This document shows positions 17,100-28,700 of a DNA stretch of 64,000 nucleotides, in pieces. This stretch comes from Acanthaster planci. Lineage: Eukaryota; Echinodermata; Asteroidea; Valvatida; Acanthasteridae. The DNA lies in contig NW_019091523.1 in assembly GCF_001949145.1 (NCBI RefSeq), positions 63,534 to 127,533 of the forward strand. Direction: 5' to 3'. The notes beneath the pieces were generated by a model. That model made no database searches. It was given only the letters and a program-made list of their open reading frames with translations, and was not told the origin of the DNA. The translations under genes were made by a program, and so were the position numbers. Position 1 is the first letter of the stretch, and each line of letters starts with the position of its first letter.

Positions 17100-18605
17100 G
17101 GATATATTGCCGTCGTGTCGGCAGCAAAAGTTCCAAAACCATGGATATCCCGCTTTGTTCTGATTGGTCCATATTTATGACGTCACCGTTGCCGGTGAAA
17201 TTCGTCGAGAGCTATTTTACTGGTCTGGTACTAGAGCCTGGAAGTAAAAGGTCACGCAGCGAGTTCCGGAACCCTCACGCAGTCCTTCTATGGGGATTTT
17301 ACGTTGGGCCGTCCTATCACGTTCGATAATTTTTGGAAGAATAATTCCTAACTCAAACCTCCCCTTGAAACACTCACGTTGGAATTTTACCTTTGTCTTC
17401 TTCAAGTAACATGGAGATTGTTAAAAAACGAATTTTCTTAACGACCTTTCACTTCCGGCGATATCATACCTAGGTCTCCTGTTCATGCATGTTTGTTTTC
17501 ACTGCCCGTGAGTATACGTGAAAAAGAATTGTACAACGTTGCAAAGATTCACCTATCTGCAGTTAATGGGTTCTAGATTCCGTTGAGTTGACATCACGCA
17601 GTTATTGTCAGCAAAGGTTAGATAAAAGGTAAGAATCTTTCATAATTGAAGTAGAATATTGCTTTAAGTTTATTACTTTTAAATTATAAGGGTATTTAAA
17701 ATATTTTGATCTGTTTTTATTTCGGCTTTTACCGACGGATTACCAAAAAATTTAAACTGTAAATGTTCATCTGCGTGCGAAACTGACTCGTTGGACTGTT
17801 CTTCATGTATTTTAGATTTTCGGGAGTGATGTATCAATTTCTGACAGGATATTTCTCTTCAAGTTAGGTCAGGGGATTTTTCAGTTTCAGTAAATTGATA
17901 TACTAGCCAATTTGTCCATAGCCCCTTTTCCGAGTCGGATTTTAAAGAAGTAACTGAAAAAATTACAAATTCTAAAATCTTTGCACGTAACTTTTCCTAT
18001 CCAAGGGTTCCGTAAGCGCGCCGTCAGGGGTCAACTTTCAGGCTCTATAACACTGACACAAGTGGAGCTCTCCGTCAGAACGGCCAATGACATTGGTATC
18101 CGACTCACAGTGTTATGAGCTTGGCCATAAAGTCCCTGTTCAAATTTCCTTATAAGGTGCACTTCAAAAACGTTTCAGAAAATCTCACATTGACATTTAA
18201 GAAGTTCTTCAAAGTCGATAAATTCTAGTAAAGTTGTAATTAATTTTCACTCATACACCCAACTTCAAGTATGAAGAAAATTGTTCCGTTGTTCATGGGC
18301 GCAGTTTAAGAGTTCGTTTGCTCGAGAAAAAAAATCGGGAAATGGAGCCGAAATAAATACCATCAGAACTTTGAAAGAGAAACAGAAACTTCAGATTTAT
18401 TCACAGGAATAGTGGATCTTGATAACAATTCACTTATGGCTACAATAATTAAGGTAAATATATTGTTTTTACCACAGGTGAAAAATAAAAGTGGGCCACA
18501 TCAGGGTATGTCCATCAACAACCGTGACGTCATAAATATGGACCAATCAGAGCAAGACTATTGGCAGAATATATTTCACTTCTTGCCGGCAACGGCAAAA
18601 TATCC
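17100..18605. repeat. inverted repeat arms carrying CCAAT and CRE motifs
   Basis: The left arm (17100-17191) and right arm (18519-18605, opposite orientation) both begin GGATATWTTGCCGT. They share a perfect 28-base core: 17159-17186 equals the reverse complement of 18524-18551. Each core holds an inverted CCAAT box (ATTGG at 17163-17167; CCAAT at 18543-18547) and a full CRE, TGACGTCA (17178-17185; 18525-18532). This can be a 1.5-kb element with long ends, or duplicated promoter sequence in opposite orientation. No target duplication was seen. Confidence 0.6.
17560..17628 (+). other. candidate non-coding first exon end (splice donor)
   Basis: AAAAG is followed by GTAAGAATC (donor at 17629-17630), a strong donor, about 440 bases downstream of the CCAAT/CRE core on the plus strand and about 5 kb upstream of the zinc-finger gene. 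It could be the 3' end of a 5' untranslated exon of that gene. The exon start is unknown and the start given here is only nominal; the link is inference. Confidence 0.25.
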
Positions 18606-21600
18606 ACTGCGTTTTTCAAATTGTCACCTATACCCATCTGTTTCTCACATTAGAATAAAATCTTGGGCAGCCTCGCACACTGCTGTCAATCCGAGTCTAA
18701 AAATCACTGACAAAATCTTAGATATTTTTTTTGTTGTTTTGTTTCTGCATTTTGTTTTTGCATTTTGAAACCTGAATTTCTAATTAAATAACCCACTGTA
18801 AATGTGTCGACTGTCAATGTGTGTAAAACGCTAAACTAGATGTTTTTTACGGTAGGCTGTATCGTCGGCTTGGGCTTCGATATTGGGCGCCATGATATCC
18901 TTTAGTGGATAACTATCTGCACTGTCTGCTTCCGGATAATGCAATGACATAATGCATTCGAAGAATTCTTATTTCCTTGAAAAAAAGGTTAAATTTGTAT
19001 GTTATTCCGGAATGGTAACCTGGAGACGAAGCTGTGGTTTAGAAACGGCATCATAGCAGCATAGTATTTCAGGCACGTTACTTTCTTCATAGTTTCACGA
19101 AATATTTCAATGTAAATACGTTTTGTTATCAAGTCATTGTTGGCAGTTGGTGCTGGAAGTTCCACGCCGGTAGAAAACTGTAGCACAGTACAACTTCATT
19201 GCAAAAAGGAAAGCATTTTATTTACTTGCAGACACAGTGTGTTGGTGGACAAATAGGACATTTGACTGGGATAAACTTGGACTCTATTCATGTGTGCACT
19301 GGGACTACAGGGCTCCGCGATCTACCAATAACACGTCGGTAGTTCCATTCAAGGTGCACGCGCCTTTTCAGCAAACAATGCAGCGTTGTTTGGCATTTGT
19401 GAATGCAAAAAGATGTTTTTTTCCCCATGAAATTGCATTTCGTTTCCATCACGCAGGTAGGAAAAAATGGCAACTGAGTGCCCGTGTACCGGGTGGTCTG
19501 GGAAAACCTGGTGGTGGGATGGGAGACGACACATGCAGATACAGTTTGAAATGAGAGTCGATAATAGAGTCGTACGGGTCGAGATTTATACAGGCTAACG
19601 TGTCGCAGGACACTGTCGAGTGGTGTTTACACTCACTCGTTTACATCTGAAGTGACATACCGGAGGCATGGTATGGTCGCAACGAGGCTGATGTAAATAT
19701 TGGACCAGTTTCCCAACGAGTTACTATTGCCAGAAACATGCTACTCAACAAAATCCCTCCCTGCCCCTTGCGGTCAACATTATGAATACCTAGCATCCAT
19801 TGTTAGCAGAGACAATCAAGTCGATCCCCAGTTGGCTGTCTGTCAGGTTTTTATTGCACGGTTGTCATAACGAAAGCAGTCTGTTTCAGTCCAACCCAGC
19901 AAACCAGTCTCATTACAGCGAAGTGGTTCCCTCGGAAACCATTATTGGCGTGGGATATAATATCAAATTGACTATTGACGTCATTGCCAGCCAAAAAGCA
20001 AGTCTGTGGTACAGGTCTCACCACTTGAAATTGAAACAGTATACAGTTAGCATCAGGCTTCGTTGTAATTCAAGATCTGTCGTCTAGATAAATTGTAACG
20101 TTGCATTTCATTTGATGCGATGTATAATGAGTCGGTTCTTTTCAAAACTGTATCACACAGTGCTACCGCGAACCTATCCCTCACCAGGAAAAAACTTTCA
20201 AATATCACATAATATAATGATTGATTCATGTCGTTCGTCGCAGAATTTGCTTGTGTGACGTCACGAGTATACATTAATCGCCTTGGTGAAAATAGCTCAA
20301 GCTTAAGTCACATCGTCAGGGTGTCATTTTGAATCTACTGGCACAGATTATCTAATTGAATAATTTTTATTTCATTTCTTGGTTTGTGTTACCTGTTGTT
20401 AAACTGAATATAAATCGGCCATAATTGGCAACGTAATCGCTGTGCTCCAAGCGTCGTCACTTTTCTATTTCAGGAGCCCAGTGGGTTTGAGTTGTTCGCT
20501 TTCATGACCAAATTTCTCGATCCTGAATTTGCTTTTATGCATATTTACCGATGCATGAACTGATCAGAGGTCAAACAGTAGACGATAATGCCAGTGCAAA
20601 AATACAAGAAGCCAAAACTATGTAGCCTTGCAGGTGCATTTCCGTACAGTGTCACACACCACAGTCGTATGCTCCATAGTCATGGCACACGAGATTAATT
20701 AAACAAGGCTTAATAGGGACTGGCCGTTTCGTGACCTTGTGATTGCAGAAGTAACGTCGTGTATCACGATAATGACTTTTAGATAATCGTGTGGAAAATG
20801 CGTTCAGTCTTCGTGACTGTGATCTGACACTGACTCATCCTGGGGAACAACTTTTACTGAACAAGTGTCGTGCAGATGTAGCGGTGGTACGATCCTGTTC
20901 CTCGTTGGAGTTAACCACCACAGTTACTCTCAAGGGTTACAGGAGGTTCAACTCGATGTGATCCTGGTAAATTCAATTACAGCAAAGGGTTTCAACAATG
21001 CCAAGAATTGTGTAAAACTCGAGATTTTTAATCCTTCCGAAATTCAACTGTTCGACTGAATTCAGCTGACCAAATCTGATGACCTGGTCAGGTCACCTCT
21101 CCGCGTCACTAGTTTTAGGCTAGCAAGCTGAACAGTGCTGTGCTGTATGCAGCTAAACTGTACGTTGTACCAAGGTACCCTTTAACCTTAATAATCCTCA
21201 ATCCTCCGATTTAAGTATGGTTTTACATAGGGGCCTACACCCTTGGGATTGGGATTAAATTTCTATAAGTTTCTTTTATAAGAAGACCCTAACAGAAATA
21301 AGTGTTTTCCATTATGAATTTCCATCTAACTATTGGAACGATGGACATTCCACTAGCGCGTGTTATCACGACTGTGACATCCGTTTGGGGTACTTTATAC
21401 CACAAACGTTAGGAAACCATTTAGTGATGCGTGTCCGGAGGAGATCCAGGAAGTGAAACTCTGTACACCAACAAACCTTATTTAACACACATCCCAGCCA
21501 GCTACCACACATCCTTTCTGGAGTTTAGGATCCTTTGCAAATGCAGCTTTTAGACGACCTATTGTCTAGGTTGCCTCGAAGGTCGGCTCTTGACGTTTTC

Positions 21601-22283
21601 TTGCCATCAAATTTGCCATCAATATACCCAAGCGTATCCAGGTTGTGTAGCGCTACGAGAGCTAAGTTTTTTTTTTTTAAAGTCGAGACATAATATCATT
21701 GAAGATTTAGACCGTGTCCTCGAATCTATTATGATGGTGTCTTTTTGGCATACAAAATAAAAAATGCAATGATAGCCTGTACTGGAAATCTGACGAACAT
21801 TAAATTAAACATTGTACATGTACATGTATACACAGGAACTAGAAGCCATCACTGAGCAGGTGCATGAAATGTGGAAGGGCTGCGTAGCACCGCGATCAGA
21901 ATATCGATAAGAATATACTGAGCAGGTGCAGATGGTTTCAAACCTAATCAATGAGTTTGCCGCGACATTTTGGGAGGAAAGCGGCATGGCACAGAATGTG
22001 TTGAAGCACCCCCTCATCAGCTGAAAAGAGCTGTGCTGGTCGGGAGTGTTCAATTTGTTGGTAGCGACGCGAATGTGAAGCGTGTGTTTCCTGATCCATC
22101 GTGAATCAGTGAGTTCAATTGCGACCAAAGAAGCCTCCGTTGCTGAGAAAATAGCACCCTGTCTTGGTCCAGCTCAAGGCCCAATACTGTTTGTGCTCTG
22201 ATGCCCCTGAGGAGTTTGTTTGTGGCAAACCCTTCAATTTTCTCTTGCATTTCTAAAATTCCTCTTCTGTTCTATTTTTACAG
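18606..22283. other. intergenic or 5' intron sequence, no gene recognised
   Basis: Short frames exist on both strands (for example 19237-19554 plus, 19800-20087 plus, 22050-22250 minus) without family motifs. TGACGTCA-like CRE cores recur near 19977 and 20257. If the leader exon at 22284 belongs to the zinc-finger gene, much of this may be its first intron. Confidence 0.4.
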
Positions 22284-22348
22284 GCTACAGGGACTGAAAG
22301 TTCAAGACAGTCAGAGACTGATAACAACAATGTTGCGAATAATAAAAG
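22284..22348 (+). other. candidate 5' leader exon of the zinc-finger gene, GC donor
   Basis: A pyrimidine-rich tract ends in TTTTTACAG at 22283, and the 65-nt segment that follows ends in AAAAG before GCATGT, a possible GC-type donor. The coding exon's acceptor (TTTATCCTGTAG, ending 22712) lies 364 bases downstream. None of the three frames of this segment reads through into the long open frame, so it would be untranslated. The GC donor is unusual and needs transcript support. Confidence 0.35.
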
Positions 22349-22721
22349 GCATGTATTGCTTTTTTTTCATTTAAAATTGACTTTTGGTTAATATATCAAC
22401 ACATGTGTTGCGGTATAGGTAACTAAACAATCGAAAGGTCCCAAAAACAAACAAGAGAATTACAAGTTTTTCAAACTGAAAAGACCTGTCTTCGGCTTGG
22501 AAGTACCTGTCTTGATTTGGATTTTCTTTTTTGTTGACAAATCGTATTTTTGTGTGAGTAATGGTGCGTGGTAAATATTTGATAAGCTTGAGTTACTGAG
22601 TGATTATATTTTCAATCAAAAGAATAACTTCCGTGATTTTTTAACATTAAAAAAATAATATACACAAATCCCTAAATGGATTTTTTTCATTTCATCTTCT
22701 TTTATCCTGTAGATAAATCAT

Positions 22722-25700
22722 ATGGCGGAGATTTGTAACACATCAGCTCAGTCAGTCTCGATTGCAAACCTAGGAGACACAAACAGTGATTGGCCTAGAC
22801 CCGAGAGAGCCATGAACACAAATGATGAATGTAAATGCCGCGAAACAAACCCCGGGGAGAAAGGGAGCGTGTTCTTTCCTATACGCGTGGAGTCAGCGGG
22901 TTTTCCGTCCACTGATAAGGACAATCCACGGAAGACTCCCACCCTCAGCCCTGTACAGCTGTCCCCTGGCAGCACCACCATGAAACTCATCGAATCCGGG
23001 AAGATTAAGAACTGCATCATCCTCCTAAAGAAGACCAGTTTGGATCAGGACTGCCTTACACCTCTCGGCGATGATGCCAGAGAGGACTGCACGGGATGGG
23101 ATGACACAGCCACTGAATTGTCCGAAGGAGTTTCATGGAGTGCAGACAGTGAAGACGGAAATGCGCCTAGTCCCAATAGACCCTACAATAAACACAAGAA
23201 CAAAGAGTTGGGTGCAAAAGCTCTGAATGGAGGTGGTGGCCGCTATTCCTTAAATAGGAATATCTTCACAAGTCTTCTCAGCGGATGGGCTGATAACAAC
23301 GTGAAGAACAACTCGACTGTTAGAAGTTCTGACAAAGAATGCACGTCATATACAATCGCTGAAGATGGTGCAACTGACGCAAATCCGATATCTGACAGTA
23401 AAGTAACATATCAATCAGTAAGCAGTTCCTGTGTAATCAGTCAAATCAAATCTTCACCTAGGAACAGTGACAACATCGATCAGACCAGTTCGTTTACATC
23501 GCAGTACGTTGATGTTGTAACCTGCCAAAACACTGATAATCAACCAGAAATCAATGCAAGCACTGTCGGGCATTTAACTGAGTGTCGATCAATAAACAGA
23601 GACAGCAATGGCATTCAGATCACCGACTGTCCATCAGGGAAGAGTGATATCACAAAACGTCACAATGACGACGATCAGGCAAAAATTGACAGAAATACTT
23701 TATGTCAAGTCAGTGACTGTCAACCGTTAAGCACAGGCAATGACGACGATCAGCTCATCGACTGCCCATCATTCAAGAACGTTACTGACTCCAATTACAT
23801 CACAGATGATAAGTCAGAAACCAGTTTTAAATCGACATTTCGAGTCATTGACAGTCGAACAGTAAACAATGATACTGCAGCGAAACTGGTTCCTAATTTT
23901 CCGACAAAAATCAGTGTCGATACAATCAATGAGATCAGCGAATTTCCGTCAGAACCCGGTATTAGCACAGTTGATGAGACCGGTGACGGTCACTCATTCA
24001 CCAGTATTGACGCGATCGATAAGATCCCTGAATTCGACCTTTGTAAAGGTAGGCCTTCCTTTAGCAACGATCTTATGAGTATTCCATCCACCGGCTCTGG
24101 TGAAACAATCAAATACCCAATATATCCCGCTGACAATTTGCAAGAAAGATTCGAAATTATTAATGTTGACCACTGCTGCTTGGATGAGCACGAGATCCCT
24201 ACTAGCAGGAACACAGAGACAGCAGACACACTCTGTGACGGACCACCGCGTTTGGAAAGACTAGAATCCTTGCCAATGCCTGGTTCTTGCCTTGATCAAC
24301 CGCCGATATTGAGTCCACCACCGCTGATGAGTATCGATGATGACGTTCTTCCTGAGCAGAGGAACCGTTACGGCAGTTTTTCTTTCAAAGCATCTCAAAG
24401 TGGAGGGGCGTCACCCCAAGCATCATTCAGTGGTGATGCAAGTCCAGTAGGTATGGCTGAAATGACTGAAATAACTGAAATCCAATCCACAATGAGCCCG
24501 ACGCGGTCTGAACCGAGTAGACGCAAGGAGGACGACCTTTCTGCTGTAAGTGAGGTATTCTTATTCAGAACAGATTCAACTGTCAGCACTGGAGTGCAAA
24601 GTCAAAGAAACAACACCCCCTCTCGGAGGAGTTCCGCCGATTCATTGGCATCAGAACATCTCCAAAACGAGTTGCCAAGAGTTTCAACCGGTGCATTTTC
24701 ATTTCCTTCATCACCCAACGAGCCGGCGTCCAGATGTGAAGAGACTGCCGAAGAGCCTCCACGAGACAAGGTGGGAACACCGCCAGTTGAGAAGAATCCA
24801 ACCGCTGAAGCAACACTACACTGTCAAGATACTGAATATCGGGATGAACAGTGTCAGGTTGCGGAGACGAACACACATGAGAGAAACACCTTGTTTCCGA
24901 ATGATATTCCTCAACGTGGCTCGGCAGGGGACCTTCAGACATCTGAGGTTATTTCTCTCGGAGACAGAATTTGGAAAGTGGGACAAAAACTCTTAAATGA
25001 TGACGGGCGGGTTCCGGACTTGACACCAGACGTGATCCATTGTACTGATGGAATGAAAGAAAAAACAGAAAGCATTGGGTCTTGTGTGGATCGGGGTGCC
25101 TTTGCCTACAATCGTTCCGTTTACGCTGGAGGCACACACATACTTGGAAATGAGGCTGCTTCAATACACTCTTCGCTCTCCGATATCAATTCCGAAACTG
25201 AAATTGAGAGGGCCGTTGCATCCATCTCAGAAACCCCAGAATTAACTTTACTTAATAGTGAGCAAGGTTTCCCTGAACTCATCTTTGACGGTAGCATCGA
25301 AGTAGCTGAGGTTGTGATCGATTCCCACGCTGGTGATTCCAATCTCTCAACCATTGGAGCTGGGGTCATGTTTTCCTGCAGTCGGTCGACTGACAACAAG
25401 AACAGTGAGACAGATTGCAATGACAGAATGTCGAAAGAGGCGCAGGTGAACAGTCATGGTGACACAAGTCCAGTGTGTGGAAGTGATGCACCAAACTTCT
25501 CAGTTTTCGAAACAAATCAAGCTTCGCACTCCATACAAAATATTGATCAACCTGCATCCGAGGAAGCAACCGAAATTCCTTCCCAACTGGGACAGACATT
25601 GAATTCTCAAGAAAGTCGTCCATCTTCTGCCGGTGACGAAAGTCTTAAAGAAGAGGAATGTCCACAATTAGATTTAGAAAGTCGGATAGAAAAGACTTTA

Positions 25701-28700
25701 AGAGAATGTCAGACAAAAACCAACTACTTGTCGGAATATCAGCCGAAAGATGTCTCAAATGTCTCTTCTAGAAGTGACACGTCGTCGCACGTCACGTTGG
25801 AAATGTCTCCAAGACACAACTCTATCAATGAAAATCAATGTAGTCCTGGTCGTTACCAAGAGATGATGAAGGCTCAAGACTACAACAGAGATACATGCAA
25901 AAATACCCCATCAAGCCAAGAGGAGGCTTCAGCTGCTTCAAACAGCAATCAGAGCAGGTCCATAGATGAGGCTGTCATTGGACGGATAGATGCTGATGAC
26001 ATTGCGTGTCTTCCTTCGAGATCACAGGAGATAGACACAGCTATTTCTCTGGCATTAATGTCTGAGATGGCTGCCTCAATGGAGGCCAAAGAACAGAACA
26101 GCAATCAAGACAGCCCTAGTACCAACATCTTGTCTTCTTCGGCATTACCTTCAAGAAATGACAAGACCGGACCAAGAGACTCGAGGACCCGTCATCACTC
26201 TGCATCTCGAGTGTCTGACGGACATCGTGAAGGAACTGTAGCGTCTGCCGCACCTCAGAGACCTAACTCTGTGCACGGTGCCACTATTCATGGCGCAGGG
26301 AGTTCCTCAGAGACTCCCGCTGGGAACTCAAAGCCAATTACTAAAGGCACCAGGGGTCGCACTGCTGGAAGATACAGCAATGGTTTCACCATCGTAGACT
26401 GCCCCAACCCCATCCCACATGTACATCAAAACGGGCAATTTAATGAGCTAAGGTGGCGCTTGATGCAGGAGCACGGTCGTAATCTTGAACAGCCAGTGAC
26501 CACAGTCCAGACCACCCAACCTCACAATCTGCCTGACTTCATGGAAAATTCGAATGGTCGTCATCCACACGAGATAATGAACTTTGGAGCTGGGATACCC
26601 ATCGAGTTCCCTAATGGTAGACGCTGTGTGGCGTACAGCAGGGAAATACTGAATTGCCCAGGAACGAACCTCCATGTAGATCAAGCACAAGGACTTAGCG
26701 AATCTCAGAATCAATACCCCAAACTATCTCGCAGGGGTTCACATCAATTAAGTGGTGCAGTTCAAACCATTCCATCCCAAGTCCCAGAGGGTGTATCTCA
26801 AAATAGACAACAGAAAATACAAAATCCACTGTTGGGCCTTACAGTAAATCGACAACGAGCGGGGTCCAGCAACACGCCTAAAAATCAATCGCTTAATGCT
26901 ACTCCACAACAGATAGAAAATGCCCTACCTTCTCGGTGCACTGCAAGTACTCCAGTTGTAATGCACAGTGCCCACGAACAGCAGTTGCAGTCTGCCCATA
27001 TTCTACCGAATCCAAGTTTGTTCAGCTCCAACTCGCAGCGTGTAGCATATCGACAACATCAAAGGATTTCCATAGATAGGATAGACACCAGTTGCAGAGC
27101 TCAGTACCGAGAACAAGTCCATTCAAACAACGTCCAACCAGGTGAGGGTAAAACAGTTGCCTCCGATACCAGACGAATCATGCATTCAGTGCCTGTTTCG
27201 GTTCAAAGTGTATCCGACACTTCCAATGCGGCGGTAGGTGACAAGGGTACGCTGTACATTACAGCAGATACATCCCTTGATAGTGAGTATTCAACACGAC
27301 CGGAACTCTTGAACCATCATGCACTGTGTCAGAGTCTTCAAAGTAATGCCGCTCAGCGGAGACATGACATCCAAGAAGGCGATATCAACAATCAACAAAT
27401 ACCCAGAATAAGCTTGCAACCCTCAGACAACCTGTCTCATTCCTTGGAAACTCAACAACGCTTATTCATAAACGCAAGAGGATCTGCACTACACCCACAG
27501 CCTCAGAATACAGGGAATTCCAGACATGCAGTCTACGGGGCCACTTCCTCTCTCAACGAACAGCGATGGAGAGCTAGACTAAGTGCAAACATTTCTAGTA
27601 GCTCCGAGCGTCGGCGCCTATCAACCACTGGGAACCTAACAAATGCAATGCAAAGTCCGGGACCAGGTACGGGTGCTGTTCCGTTACATCAATTCCAGGC
27701 AAACGTAGTCGCCAGCGGCCCGAATGTGAGCGCTTGTAGGGCGTCACCCACAGCCGTGGCTTGGCGGGAGCAAGCAGTCCTTCCAGCCAACTCAGCAACC
27801 GCATTCATATGCAATCTGGCAGAAGCAAGCAGACGGTATGCAGTAGATAATAGCTTGCCCGTGAGCCGAACGTTACAGGGAAGGCAAACAGCTGCCGAAG
27901 GACACGATGGAGTAGCTAGCAGTTCAACAAAAATTGATGACAGCCATGCAACGCGGGGAGATCTGCGCAGAGAAAGCAACACAGATGCTATCCACAGGCA
28001 AACTGCCTACCACCAGTGGCCCGCACAGTCTGAAGACAACTTACCAAAGACTGCATCCCAAGTATCTCCTCAAACGACCACTGTTCCCGACGACTTCCTG
28101 AAAAAATTGCCAAAAGACCTGACCAATTATCTCATCAATGAGCGCAAAAAAGGAATACCAATTCGGGAGACTCTCAAGGCGATACTTGCCTCACTGCCGG
28201 CAGAGGAAGGTAAGGAGGCAGTGAAGCCAAGACAGGAAGAGAGAGTTTGGCGATCTACCATACATTACCGATCTTCAGATACTTCGCCGCAGAGCAATAC
28301 ATCAAGCAATTCTACATCGTGGGTTGGTTTTCATGGAGCACCCACACCATATCACACGCAGGACGCCAACGCCAAACTCCCAACACATCCTGTGTCGGCA
28401 GCAAACCTGTTGATGTTACCGCAGCACAGCCAGAAATCTGGTTCCCGAAATTCTGTCGTTTCTGAGACTCAACATCAGTTCAAACAAACATCTCAAAGTC
28501 AGTCGTTGAGAACTTCAGGAACACCAAAACGTTTTTACAATCCGCCCCCCGCTATCATTCCTTTACTGGAGGCGCCAAGTAAATCACAAGACACAGGGAG
28601 TATTCAGGATCAGACGGGTATGCCTGTCATTCAAGAAAACAACGACTTCGTCCTGGATCTGAGGACTAACATTTCTGAATGCGTAGCTAATGTTTGTGGT

